Source of the DNA: Bog-756 sp963701325 | GTDB lineage: Bacteria; Actinomycetota; Acidimicrobiia; Acidimicrobiales; RAAP-2 | Assembly: GCA_963701325.1 (NCBI GenBank) | Contig: OY969604.1 | Span: 930,001-994,000 of the forward strand | Direction: 5' to 3' | DNA: 64,000 nucleotides | In this document: in pieces, positions 16,943-25,458 of the stretch | How the letters are laid out: each line of letters starts with the position of its first letter | Position numbering within the stretch: the first letter of the stretch is position 1 | Program-made: the position numbers and the translations under genes | Notes under the pieces: generated by a model | Told to the model about the DNA's origin: nothing | Seen by the model: only the letters and a program-made list of their open reading frames with translations | Database searches by the model: none

Positions 16943-17464
16943 TCAGAGGAGGTGGGTGACGGCCTCCAACAGCACGATGAGCGCCCCGACGGCCACCAGT
17001 CCCACCACGTAGGCGATGCGACGGATCAGGGGTCGGTCGCTCCCCCCCACCGTCCCGATGCCCACCACGGCGAGGGAGAGCACGCCGACTGCCTCGGCGA
17101 TGGCGAACCCCGCCCGTATCGACCAGAGGTGCGCGCCGGCCAGCACGAAGACCAGGGTGGCAGGGACTGCCGCCGCCACGATCGACCACGAGCTCAGCAG
17201 CTCGTGTGAGACCTCGGCCCGGCGTAGCTCGAGGTGCTGCCACGACCGCTTGACCACGAGGCGGGAGAGGGTGTGGGCGAACCAGATCGCCACGGCGCTC
17301 ACGATGACCACGGCGGCGGTGGTCAGCTCTCCCGGGTGCGACTCGAAGGTGAGTCCGGCCACCGCCACCAAGGTCGCGATGGTCCCGTAGACGTAGTCCG
17401 CCAGCCAGTGGACGGTGCCAGGATGCTCGGGGGCCTCCGGGTCCTCTGCGGGCGCGTCAACCAT
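16943..17464 (-). CDS. Multi-pass integral membrane protein of unknown function
   Basis: 173 residues from ATG at 17464. After a short acidic N-terminus there are five hydrophobic segments (roughly 27-41, 49-67, 92-112, 118-138, 150-170), giving a small compact membrane protein. The loop after the second segment, TLSRLVVKRSWQHLELRRAE, is amphipathic and basic. No transport or enzymatic motif was seen and I do not recognise the family. It stands upstream of the small 100-residue membrane gene and divergent from the cupin gene, with about 209 bases between them. Confidence 0.7.
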   Translation of the reverse strand: MVDAPAEDPEAPEHPGTVHWLADYVYGTIATLVAVAGLTFESHPGELTTAAVVIVSAVAIWFAHTLSRLVVKRSWQHLELRRAEVSHELLSSWSIVAAAVPATLVFVLAGAHLWSIRAGFAIAEAVGVLSLAVVGIGTVGGSDRPLIRRIAYVVGLVAVGALIVLLEAVTHLL

Positions 17465-17673
17465 GGTGCGGGTGGGCTCGCGTCACCCCGCCGAGGATAG
17501 ACAGCCGCGCCGCCGTCGGGACCCACCGGGGACGAGCGCCGGCACAGAGAACCTCGGTCTCCAGCGCGCGCGGGTTGCCGCGCGAGCGGTCGGTCCGCGG
17601 CCTACGGTGCTGGGGACGTGCGGTCGGGCGCTAGCCGTCAGGTCCGCGACCGCGAGAAGAAGGAGAGGCGAGC

Positions 17674-18216
17674 ATGGACATCCGACGGGTCGTCACGGGC
17701 CACGACGAACACGGAAAGGCCGTGTTCGTGAGCGACGAGATCGTGCCCCCGATCACCCTCCCGCTCGTGCCCGGTTTCGAGTTCCACCGTCTCTGGGGCG
17801 CCGACCAGCCCCCGTCGTTCCCCGACGACGGCACCCAACCGGAAGCGGTGCGCTACTTCCCGCCCGTCGACGGGTTCCGCTTCGGGTTCTTCTCCATCCC
17901 GCCGGACGTCGCGACCGAGCTCCCGCCCGACCTCGACCTGGAGGAGGCACTCGCCGAGCTCCACGAGAAGCTTCCCGGACTCGTCGAGTACACCGATCCG
18001 AAGGACCCCGGGATGCACACCACCGCCACCGTCGATTACGGCGTCGTCCTCAGCGGCCAGGCCACCCTCGAGCTCGACGACGGGGCGATGCTCACCCTCG
18101 GTCCCGGTGACTCGTACATCCAGAACGGGACCCGGCACCGCTGGAGCAACCCCGGCGATGTCCCGGTGGTCATCGCGATCGCGCTGGTCGGCGCCCACCA
18201 CAAACACGTCGACTGA
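17674..18216 (+). CDS. Cupin-domain protein
   Basis: 180 residues from ATG 17674, with AAGGAGAG seven bases upstream. The C-terminal half holds a single cupin barrel: TATVDYGVVLSGQATLELDDG (motif 1 region), then LTLGPGDSYIQNGTRHRWSNPGD (motif 2, with the GDxxxxxxxxxHxW pattern and a metal-ligand type His). The first 100 residues carry no recognised domain but include WGADQPPSFPDDG, seen in cupin proteins of actinobacteria that accept aromatic or small organic acids. Substrate unknown. It is convergent with nrdJ, separated by only 14 bases. Confidence 0.82.
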   Translation: MDIRRVVTGHDEHGKAVFVSDEIVPPITLPLVPGFEFHRLWGADQPPSFPDDGTQPEAVRYFPPVDGFRFGFFSIPPDVATELPPDLDLEEALAELHEKLPGLVEYTDPKDPGMHTTATVDYGVVLSGQATLELDDGAMLTLGPGDSYIQNGTRHRWSNPGDVPVVIAIALVGAHHKHVD

Positions 18217-18230
18217 CTCGGAACCCCACG

Positions 18231-21113
18231 CTACGAGCAGCCGCTGGTCGTCCCGCAGCTCGCACAGACGTAGCAGGAGCCGGCCCGCTGCATGGCGTTG
18301 CCGCACTGGTAGCAGTAGGGCGCGTCACGCTGCTCGTACCAGGCGGGTCGGTCGGTTGCAGTCCGAGCGTCGGTCGGAGCACTCTGAGCCGGAGCGCTGC
18401 CGTCGACCACGGTTGCGATCACCGGGTCGACCGCCTCGGACTCGACGATGCCGGGCGACGGGGTGGCGGTCTCCTCCACCCCCGGCAGGGTGGGCTGGAG
18501 CCGTTCCGACGTGGACAGCACGCCGAGCTCAGCCCGCTCCTCCATCGGCAGGCAGTCGACCGCCAGCCGGCGGAAGATGTAGTCGACCAGGCTGGTCGCG
18601 ATGCGAAGGTCCGGATCGTCTGTGATGCCGGCCGGCTCGAACCGCATGTTGGTGTACTTGCGCACATAGGTGGCGAGCGGCACTCCGTGCTGGAGGCCGA
18701 GACTGACCGAGATGGAGAAGGCATCCATGATGCCCGCGAGGGTCGAGCCCTGCTTGGACACCTTCATGAACACCTCTCCGGGCCGGCCGTCCTCGTACTC
18801 GCCGACGGTGACATAGCCCTCGCAGTCGGCCACCCGGAAGGCGAAGGTCGACGAAGTGCGACGGCGGGGCAGGCGCTCCCGCACCGCACCGACCACCACC
18901 GTGCTCGATGCCCGTGCCTGTTCGTGGGTGAGTGCGGCCTCGAGCTCGGCGATCCGCCCACTCAGCTCTCGGGCGTGCGCCTCCGCCTCGGATGCCGCAG
19001 GAACATCGGCTGCCGATCCGGGGTCCTCCTTCGTCGTGGTCGAGAGGGGCTGGGCGACCTTGCAGTTGTCGCGGTAGACGGCGATCGCCTTGATGCCCAT
19101 CTGCCAGGCGTCGATGTGGAGCTGCTCGACGTCCTCGACCGTCACGTCCTCGGGCAGGTTGACCGTCTTCGAGATGGCCCCCGAGATGAACGGCTGGACC
19201 GCACCCATCATGCGGACGTGGCCGAGATAGTGGATCGTGTTGTCCCCCATCGAGCAGGCGAAGACCGCCAGGTGCCCGGGCCGGAGGTGCGGTGCCCCGA
19301 CGATGGTCTTGTGCTCGTCGACATAGGAGATGATCGCGTCGACCTCGTCGGGTCGGTAGCCCAGCCGGGTGAGGGCGCGGGGCACGGTCTGGTTCACGAT
19401 CGACATGGTTCCGCCGCCGACCAGCTTCTTGGTCTTGACCAGGCCCAGGTCGGGCTCCACCCCGGTGGTGTCACAGTCCATGAGCAGTCCGATGGTGCCG
19501 GTCGGAGCCAGCACACTCGCCTGTGCGTTGCGCACCCCGTGCTGCTCCCCGAGCTCGACTGCGAGGTCCCAGGCCTCCTGCGCTGCCGACAGCACCTCCA
19601 TCGGCACCTGCTCCTCGTCGATCGTTGCGACCGCGTCCCGGTGCATGCGCAGCACGTCGATCATCGGATCGACGTTCTCGTGGAACCCGGCAAACGGCCC
19701 CATCCGGGCGGCAGTCCTCGCCGAGGTGGCATAGGCGTGGCCGGTCAACAGGGCGGTGATGGCGCCGGCCCATGCCCGACCCTGGTCGGAGTCGTAGGGC
19801 AGACCCTGGGCCATGAGCAGGGCGCCGAGGTTGGCGTACCCGATTCCCAGTTGACGGAACCGGCGCGAGTTCTCGGCGATCTTCTCTGTCGGATAGTCGG
19901 CGTTGCCGACGATGATCTCCTGTGCGGTGAAGACGACCTCGGTCGCTGCCCGGAACCCGGCCACATCGAACGACGAGTCCGGCAGGAGGAACCGCATCAG
20001 ATTGAGGCTGGCCAGGTTGCAGGCCGAGTTGTCGATGTGCATGTACTCGGAGCACGGGTTGGATCCGTTGATCCGGCCGGTGTTCGAGGCCGTGTGCCAC
20101 CGGTTGATGGTGGTGTCGAACTGCATCCCCGGGTCGGCGCACTCCCAGGCGGCCTTCGCGAACTGACGGAAGAGGTCGCGGGCCGGCACCGACCTGATGA
20201 CCGCACCGTCGCCACGAGCAGTCAGCTCCCAGTCGCGCCCGTCGACGACTGCCCGCATGAACTCGTCGGTGACCCGCACCGAGTTGTTGGCATTCTGGTA
20301 CTGGAGGCTGATCGAGTCCTTGCCGTCGAGGTCCATGTCGAACCCCGCGTCGCGCAGGACGCGGGCCTTGCGCTCCTCGATGGCCTTGCACCAGATGAAG
20401 TCCTCGATGTCCGGATGATCGACGTCGAGGATGACCATCTTGGCCGCGCGGCGGGTCTTGCCGCCGGATTTGATGGTCCCTGCCGACGCATCCGCACCGC
20501 GCATGAAGCTGACCGGTCCCGAGGCGGTCCCCCCGCCTTTCAGCAGCTCGTGCGAGGAACGGATCCGCGAGAGGTTGACCCCGGCACCCGAGCCGCCCTT
20601 GAAGATCACACCCTCCTCCGAGTACCAGTTGAGGATCGAGTCCATGGTGTCGTCGACCGAGAGGATGAAGCAGGCGGAGCCCTGCTGGGGCACGCCGGCC
20701 ACCCCGATGTTGAACCACACCGGCGAGTTGAAGGCCGCCATCTGGTGGACGACGAGGTACTTGAGCTCGGCCCGGAAGGTCTCTGCCTCCTCCTCGTCGG
20801 CGAAGTACCCGTCCTTCGTTCCCCAGGCGGTCACCGTGTCGACCACCCGGTCGGCCACCTGGCGCAAGGACCACTCGCGCTCGGATGTCCCGGGCGTCCC
20901 GCGGAAGTACTTCTGGGCCAGGATGTTGGTGGCGTTGAGGCTCCACGATTCGGGCACCTCGACCCCCAGCTGTTCGAAGGCCACCGTGCCGTCGCGGAAG
21001 TGGGTGATCCTCGCGTCCCGGCGCTCCCAGACGACCGAGTCGTAGGGGTCCGTCCCGGGCGTGGTGAAGTGGCGGCGGATGCCGATGTCGACTCGCTGGG
21101 GTGCGATGGCCAT
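18231..21113 (-). CDS. nrdJ: Adenosylcobalamin-dependent (class II) ribonucleotide reductase
   Basis: 960 residues from ATG at 21113, preceded by AAGAGGT. Reduces ribonucleotides to deoxyribonucleotides, using adenosylcobalamin to generate the thiyl radical, so it works with or without oxygen. Visible: SACFILSVDDTM with one redox cysteine, GSGAGVNLSRIRSSHE, the active-site NPCSEYMHIDNSACNLASLN near residue 350, and APTGTIGLLMDCDTTGVEPD. A low-complexity linker (about 660-700 and 870-930) leads to a C-terminal Cys cluster CYQCGNAM...CYVCASCGTTSGCS that re-reduces the active site and probably binds zinc. No second RNR subunit is nearby, as expected for class II. A promoter and NrdR box lie upstream. 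Confidence 0.96.
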   Translation of the reverse strand: MAIAPQRVDIGIRRHFTTPGTDPYDSVVWERRDARITHFRDGTVAFEQLGVEVPESWSLNATNILAQKYFRGTPGTSEREWSLRQVADRVVDTVTAWGTKDGYFADEEEAETFRAELKYLVVHQMAAFNSPVWFNIGVAGVPQQGSACFILSVDDTMDSILNWYSEEGVIFKGGSGAGVNLSRIRSSHELLKGGGTASGPVSFMRGADASAGTIKSGGKTRRAAKMVILDVDHPDIEDFIWCKAIEERKARVLRDAGFDMDLDGKDSISLQYQNANNSVRVTDEFMRAVVDGRDWELTARGDGAVIRSVPARDLFRQFAKAAWECADPGMQFDTTINRWHTASNTGRINGSNPCSEYMHIDNSACNLASLNLMRFLLPDSSFDVAGFRAATEVVFTAQEIIVGNADYPTEKIAENSRRFRQLGIGYANLGALLMAQGLPYDSDQGRAWAGAITALLTGHAYATSARTAARMGPFAGFHENVDPMIDVLRMHRDAVATIDEEQVPMEVLSAAQEAWDLAVELGEQHGVRNAQASVLAPTGTIGLLMDCDTTGVEPDLGLVKTKKLVGGGTMSIVNQTVPRALTRLGYRPDEVDAIISYVDEHKTIVGAPHLRPGHLAVFACSMGDNTIHYLGHVRMMGAVQPFISGAISKTVNLPEDVTVEDVEQLHIDAWQMGIKAIAVYRDNCKVAQPLSTTTKEDPGSAADVPAASEAEAHARELSGRIAELEAALTHEQARASSTVVVGAVRERLPRRRTSSTFAFRVADCEGYVTVGEYEDGRPGEVFMKVSKQGSTLAGIMDAFSISVSLGLQHGVPLATYVRKYTNMRFEPAGITDDPDLRIATSLVDYIFRRLAVDCLPMEERAELGVLSTSERLQPTLPGVEETATPSPGIVESEAVDPVIATVVDGSAPAQSAPTDARTATDRPAWYEQRDAPYCYQCGNAMQRAGSCYVCASCGTTSGCS

Positions 21114-21261
21114 GGGACCTCTTTCTCTCTACGGCCTCGGTGTCCGCCGATTCCGTCCGACTCCGGTGCGTCGTCTGCTGCTGTTCTGTCTACTGCGGGT
21201 GCTGTGCCCCATCGGGGTGCCGTCCAGGGACTCCAGGATCGACCTCGTACTCACGGACCAA

Positions 21262-21277
21262 ACACAATATATTGTGG
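21262..21277 (-). promoter_or_regulatory. NrdR box upstream of nrdJ
   Basis: The 16-mer acacaatatattgtgg contains the perfect 14-base palindrome CACAATATATTGTG (21263-21276). It fits the known NrdR consensus (acaCwATATaTwGtgt) almost base for base and lies 150 bases upstream of the nrdJ start in otherwise GC-rich DNA. NrdR is the ATP/dATP-sensing repressor of ribonucleotide reductase genes. A looser dyad, CAC-GAGATA-GTG at 21295-21306, is centred exactly 31 bases away, the spacing usual for paired NrdR boxes, though its match is poor. nrdR itself is not in this window. Confidence 0.85.
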
Positions 21278-21311
21278 TCGACCCTTCCCCGAGGCACGAG
21301 ATAGTGGGTTC

Positions 21312-21341
21312 ATTACAGCAGCGTAGTTACACCCCTGTCAA
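21312..21341 (-). promoter_or_regulatory. Probable sigma-70-type promoter for nrdJ
   Basis: Reading the minus strand, TTGACA (21341-21336) is followed after 18 bases by TGTAAT (21317-21312), a perfect -35 and a five-of-six -10. Transcription would start near 21305, giving a leader of about 190 bases with the NrdR box at roughly +28 to +43, so bound NrdR would sit just downstream of the start site. The remaining 373-base interval between nrdJ and glpK (21114-21486) holds no gene; I could not identify a cobalamin riboswitch in the leader or a clear glpK promoter. Confidence 0.6.
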
Positions 21342-21486
21342 CAGTGTACGACCGGATCCGCGCTCCCCGACTGCCGAGAACTCCCAGCTCAACAGGCGTT
21401 CGCGAAGGTTTGCAAATCATTGCGGAGCGCGAGCACTTCGAGACGGCGGCCGGGTCCCCGACCGCCGTCCTCGGTACAGTCCCCCT

Positions 21487-23028
21487 GTGGTCGCCCGCAG
21501 TCCCGTCACCGTCGCCATCGACGCCGGCACCACCGGCGTGCGGGCCCTCGTGATCGACGACCGGGCCCAGGTCCTCGACGTCGCGTACCGCGAGCTGACC
21601 CAGTACTTCCCGCGGCCCGGCTGGGTCGAGCACGACCCTGGTGAGATCTGGTCGACGGTCCGAACGACCCTCGCCGAAGTGGCCGGACGGATCGACGACA
21701 CGGGGCGGACGGTACAGGCCATCGGCATCACCAACCAGCGCGAGACGGTCGTGGCCTGGGACCGGTCCACCGGGCTCCCCCGCCATCGGGCGCTGGTCTG
21801 GCAGGACCGCAGGACGGCCGCAGCATGCCGCGCTCTCGCAGAGGCCGGGCATCTCGCGCTCGTCCGCCGGCGGACCGGACTGGTGCTCGACCCATACTTC
21901 TCGGGGTCCAAGATGCAGTGGCTGCTCGGACCGGGCGGGGTCCCGACCGGCCCCGACCTGGCCATGGGCACGGTCGACGCATGGCTGCTCTGGAACCTGA
22001 CCGGGGGGCCCGCCAACGGGGTGTTCGCAACCGACACGACCAACGCCTCGCGCACCATGCTCTTCGACATCGTGGACCGGCGGTGGTCGGACGAGCTCTG
22101 CGACCTCTTCGCGATCCCGATGGCAGTCCTGGCGGAGGTGCGCCCGTCGTGTGGACGGTTCGGCCTGGTGGACGGCTCCGTGCTCGGCGGCTCCTCCCCG
22201 ATCGCCGGGGTGCCGGTGAGCGCGATGGCCGGTGACCAGCACGCCGCCCTCTTCGGGCAGGCCTGCTTCGACCCCGGGATGGTCAAGGCCACCGTCGGCA
22301 CCGGGAGCTTCATCCTCATGAACGCCGGGCAGGACTGTCCCGAGCCCGTCGACGGGCTGCTGACCACGATCGCATGGGACCTCGGTGGCGACAGGCGGAC
22401 GGCGGGACGCAACCCCCTCGCCTACACGGTGGAGGGTTCGGTCTTCATCGCCGGGGCCGGCGTCCAGTGGCTCCGCGATGGGCTCGGGATCATCGCCGAG
22501 TCGGCCGAGCTCGAGCCGTTGGCCCGCACGGTGGCCTCGAGCGAGGGGGTGGTCATCGTCCCCGCCTTCACTGGGCTCGGCAGCCCGCAGTGGGACCCCT
22601 CCGCACGCGGGACCATCGTCGGCCTCAGCCGTGGCTCCGGCCGTGCCCAGCTGGCCCGAGCCATGATCGAGGCCATGGGCTTCCAGGCCCGCGACGTGCT
22701 CGATGCGATGTGCACTACCGGGACGCGGCCTTCGGTGGTGCGGGTCGACGGTGGTGCGGCGGTGATGGACCTGCTCCTCGAGCATCTCGCCGACCAGGCT
22801 CGGCTGGACGTCCTCCGCCCCCGATCGGTCGAGAGCACAGCCGTCGGTGCCGCCACCATGGCCGGCCTGGCAGAAGGGGTCTGGGGCTCGCTCGACGACC
22901 TGGCCGGGCTCTGGACAGAGGAGGCTGCGTTCTCCCCGGTCTCTTCGGATGCGCAGGTCGGGATCGTCCACGAGGCATGGCGACGGGCAGTCGAACGCTC
23001 CCGGGGTTGGTCGGGCGACGCAGACTAG
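21487..23028 (+). CDS. glpK: Glycerol kinase
   Basis: 513 residues from GTG at 21487, close to the usual length (about 500). FGGY-family kinase making sn-glycerol 3-phosphate from glycerol and ATP. N-terminal phosphate loop VAIDAGTTGVRALVID (residues 9-24); substrate loop GWVEHDPGEIW (45-55); AIGITNQRET (78-87), whose Arg-Glu pair binds glycerol in characterised GlpK; later AGDQHAALFGQACF, VEGSVFIAGAGVQWLRDGL and, in the second domain, VRVDGGAAVMDLLLEHLADQ. No glpF or glpD is adjacent. It is divergent from nrdJ, and its last four bases overlap the convergent ACT-domain gene. Confidence 0.93.
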   Translation: MVARSPVTVAIDAGTTGVRALVIDDRAQVLDVAYRELTQYFPRPGWVEHDPGEIWSTVRTTLAEVAGRIDDTGRTVQAIGITNQRETVVAWDRSTGLPRHRALVWQDRRTAAACRALAEAGHLALVRRRTGLVLDPYFSGSKMQWLLGPGGVPTGPDLAMGTVDAWLLWNLTGGPANGVFATDTTNASRTMLFDIVDRRWSDELCDLFAIPMAVLAEVRPSCGRFGLVDGSVLGGSSPIAGVPVSAMAGDQHAALFGQACFDPGMVKATVGTGSFILMNAGQDCPEPVDGLLTTIAWDLGGDRRTAGRNPLAYTVEGSVFIAGAGVQWLRDGLGIIAESAELEPLARTVASSEGVVIVPAFTGLGSPQWDPSARGTIVGLSRGSGRAQLARAMIEAMGFQARDVLDAMCTTGTRPSVVRVDGGAAVMDLLLEHLADQARLDVLRPRSVESTAVGAATMAGLAEGVWGSLDDLAGLWTEEAAFSPVSSDAQVGIVHEAWRRAVERSRGWSGDAD

Positions 23029-23690
23029 GCGAGGTCGCGCCATCCGTGGTCGGCCAGCTCGACCATGATCGCGATCCACTGACGCTCACGCGCCCGGAAC
23101 ACGGGGGACGCCCGGCCGACCACGAGCACCACCCCGGCCCGCGCCATTACGGCTGCGGCCACGGCGGGGCTCTGGTCGAACGGCTCGACTACCGATCTGT
23201 CCGCCTGCATCGGTGGCGAGAGCGGCGAGACCGCCGACAGTGCCAACTTCCGCACCTCGTCGTCACCGGGTGGCTCACCCGCCGACGTGACCACCCGGGT
23301 GGCGTCGGCATCCACGACAACCGCGAAGTCCGCGGCGAGGCTGCGGCACACCCGTTCCGCCAGGCGGTCGAGCAGCGCTGCCGTCGAGGACTGGACGAAC
23401 AGATCGGTCGCGATGTCCATGAGCTCCGAGTGCCGGTCGGGAAGCGGACCGTCGACAGGGCGCAGCGCCTCGATCGTCACGCCGTCGACCTCGAGGATCT
23501 CGTCCCGCATGAGCCCGAGCAGGTGGTCGCCCGCGAGGCCGACGCCGAGCTCGTCGACGACCACCCCGTTGTCCCGCTGGAGGATGTCGATCGAGATCAC
23601 GTCACCGCCGACCGAGCCGATCCGACTGGCCACCGACCCAAGGGCTCCCGGTCTGTCGGGGAGCTGGACCCGGATCAGGTAGTTCCGCAC
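23025..23690 (-). CDS. ACT-domain protein with GAF-like C-terminal domain
   Basis: 221 residues. The N-terminal ACT domain spans about 1-75 (YLIRVQLPDRPGALGSVASRI...VISIDILQRDNGVVVDEL), the small-ligand binding fold that usually senses amino acids. The second half (about 88-221) has the alternating helix/strand pattern of a GAF-type domain (MDIATDLFVQSSTAALLDRL, FAVVVDADATRVVTSAGE, GVVLVVGRASPVFRARERQW). No catalytic or DNA-binding domain is present, so it is presumably a regulatory ligand sensor; the ligand is unknown. Convergent with glpK with a four-base overlap. Confidence 0.8.
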   Translation of the reverse strand: MRNYLIRVQLPDRPGALGSVASRIGSVGGDVISIDILQRDNGVVVDELGVGLAGDHLLGLMRDEILEVDGVTIEALRPVDGPLPDRHSELMDIATDLFVQSSTAALLDRLAERVCRSLAADFAVVVDADATRVVTSAGEPPGDDEVRKLALSAVSPLSPPMQADRSVVEPFDQSPAVAAAVMARAGVVLVVGRASPVFRARERQWIAIMVELADHGWRDLA

Positions 23691-23839
23691 AGGGCCAGGG
23701 TAGACGGCCAGTGTGTCCGCTCGGTTTCCGGCCGGTTACGAACTGCTGCCCGGTGACGTGCCCCGGTTGGTCCCGTCAACCGGCAGCCCGCTCGGCGGCC
23801 TCGTCCGCCGACCCGGGGCCGACTCCGGGCGCCGCCCGG

Positions 23840-24550
23840 TCACGATGTCTCCTGCTCGCGTACTCGTCGACGTACTCCTGGCCGGAGAGCGCGGCGATCT
23901 CGGCCATCGAGCGCGTCGGTCAGCTCGCGGAACTCCTCCTGATCGGCGGCCTCGCGCCCCTCCTGACCCGGGGTGGCGCGGGGCTCTCCGTACCGACCGG
24001 TGGTGATCCGGGTGCCCCGGTGCACGTAGGCGACCGGGGGTCCGAACCGCACGGTGACCGTGTGGAACGGCCGCATGAACATGCTGCCAGGGGGCTGGAC
24101 GGCACGGGTACCCACGATGCCCACCGGGATGACCGGGACGTCACAGCCGAGGCTGAGCCGGGCCACGCCGGTCTTCCCCCGGTGCAGGCGGACGTCGGGG
24201 GCACGGGTGCCCTCCGGGTAGATGGCCAGGACCCTGCCCGATCCGAGCACCCGGGTTGCCGTGTCGAGTGCCCGCTGCGAGGCGTCTCCGCCGCTCCGGT
24301 TCATCGGGATCTGACCGGCGGCCCGGAAGAACCAGGCGGTCTTCCAGCTGTCGAAGTACTCCGCCTTGGCCACGAAGGTCACCCGGCGACGGACCACGAG
24401 AGGGAGGAAGAACGAGTCGCAGAAGGACTGGTGGTTGGCGGCGAGGACGACGGGGCCCACCGCCGGGACGTGCTCGCGGCCCTCGACCTTGACCCGCCAC
24501 AGGAGGTACAGGAAGGGGCTGATCACCGCCTTCATGATCCAGTAGGCCAC
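23840..24550 (-). CDS. plsC: 1-acyl-sn-glycerol-3-phosphate acyltransferase family protein
   Basis: 236 residues from GTG at 24550 (ATG 24535 is the alternative); a longer frame upstream is excluded because it would cover the divergent gene. Four acyltransferase blocks are visible: LAANHQSFCDSFFL (NHx4D, catalytic His-Asp), FVAKAEYFDSWKTAWFFRAAG, LAIYPEGTRAPD and VPVIPVGIVGTRAV. PlsC converts lysophosphatidic acid to phosphatidic acid at the membrane. The basic, charged C-terminal 50 residues are not part of the fold. The short interval to the divergent acetoacetate-decarboxylase-like gene (24551-24588) may hold overlapping promoters. Related acyltransferases also act on other lipids, so the exact substrate is not certain. 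Confidence 0.88.
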   Translation of the reverse strand: MAYWIMKAVISPFLYLLWRVKVEGREHVPAVGPVVLAANHQSFCDSFFLPLVVRRRVTFVAKAEYFDSWKTAWFFRAAGQIPMNRSGGDASQRALDTATRVLGSGRVLAIYPEGTRAPDVRLHRGKTGVARLSLGCDVPVIPVGIVGTRAVQPPGSMFMRPFHTVTVRFGPPVAYVHRGTRITTGRYGEPRATPGQEGREAADQEEFRELTDALDGRDRRALRPGVRRRVREQETS

Positions 24551-24588
24551 AAGGCAACGGTATCCCCACCTGTGCTGAACTGCACTCC

Positions 24589-25422
24589 ATGTCCGTCCGC
24601 GCTCCAGCTCACGACCCGGGTCGCCCCGACGACGCCGCTCAGTCCGACGGTCCCCGCTCCTGGACCGTGCTCGGGCGAACGATCGAGCTGCCGGTCGAGG
24701 TGCGACGCGCTGCACAATGGGGCGTCCAGTACCTCGTACCGGCTGCGGCCGCCCAGCGGATCGTCGATCCGACCGGACTCGAGGTGACCGGACCGGTGCC
24801 CGGACGGGCTCTGGTCGCGTTGGCCGTCTGCCGCTACGACGACACCGACCTCGACCCGTACCACGAGCTGGCCGTCGGCTTCGTCGTCCGCGCGCACGAC
24901 GCGCTGGGTCACCTGACCGCAGCGCGTCGGGCGAGGGAGTTCGCCGAAGGGGAGTTCGGGGTCTACATCCACCGGCTCCCGGTCGACCAGGAGTTCACCT
25001 GCGCGGCCGGTCGGGACATCTGGGGCTTCCCCAAGTGGGTGACCTCGATCACGATCGACGAACCGAATCCGAACGCTGGACGCGCCGGTACCGGCACCAC
25101 CGTGCGCCTCGTCGACGACGGGGTACACGTGCTCACGCTGACCCTGGCGGCCGGCGGCCGGGTCCACCTGCCGGCGCAGGCACCCCCGAGCTACTCCTTC
25201 CGTGAGGGCGTCCTCCGACGCACCACGTGGACGACCTCGTTCGAGGAGACCACCGGACGGCCGGGCGGCGCCACCCTGGTGCTCGGGCGGCATCCGATGG
25301 CAGACGAGCTGCGGTCGCTCGGACTGCCTCGACGGGCGCTCTTCTCGTCATCGGCGGCGCGGATGCGTGCGTCCTTCGGCGGAGCCGTGGTCGTGAGCGT
25401 CGGTGGCCGACATGACGGCTGA
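24589..25422 (+). CDS. Acetoacetate decarboxylase family protein
   Basis: 277 residues from ATG at 24589. The family core lies at about 65-260: YHELAVGFVVRAHD, YIHRLPVDQEFTCAAGRDIWGFPKWV and the late GRHPMADELRSLGLPRRALF. Lys149 in GFPKW corresponds to the Schiff-base lysine of acetoacetate decarboxylase, and an acidic pair upstream is present in the usual region. Many actinobacterial members are not true acetoacetate decarboxylases but act on other 3-keto acids or as cyclase-dehydratases, so substrate stays open. It shares a short divergent upstream region with plsC and is convergent with the aminotransferase gene. Confidence 0.83.
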   Translation: MSVRAPAHDPGRPDDAAQSDGPRSWTVLGRTIELPVEVRRAAQWGVQYLVPAAAAQRIVDPTGLEVTGPVPGRALVALAVCRYDDTDLDPYHELAVGFVVRAHDALGHLTAARRAREFAEGEFGVYIHRLPVDQEFTCAAGRDIWGFPKWVTSITIDEPNPNAGRAGTGTTVRLVDDGVHVLTLTLAAGGRVHLPAQAPPSYSFREGVLRRTTWTTSFEETTGRPGGATLVLGRHPMADELRSLGLPRRALFSSSAARMRASFGGAVVVSVGGRHDG

Positions 25423-25458
25423 CCCCGCGCGCGGCCGAACCCCTCTGTCGTCGTCTGG

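Noticed and set aside
21114..21261. Cobalamin riboswitch ahead of nrdJ
   Set aside because: No B12-box or conserved paired element could be picked out in the leader; regulation is better explained by the NrdR box.
21293..21308. Second NrdR box
   Set aside because: Spacing (31 bases) fits, but only the outer CAC/GTG bases do; the AT core is missing, so it is only mentioned, not called.
18687..21326. Long plus-strand frame of 879 residues opposite nrdJ
   Set aside because: Fully antisense to nrdJ, low-complexity Asp/Gly/Val/Arg composition, no recognisable domain.
24551..24715. Longer PlsC N-terminus
   Set aside because: The upstream 55 residues are Arg-rich and would overlap the divergent decarboxylase-like gene; acyltransferase homology begins near the GTG at 24550.
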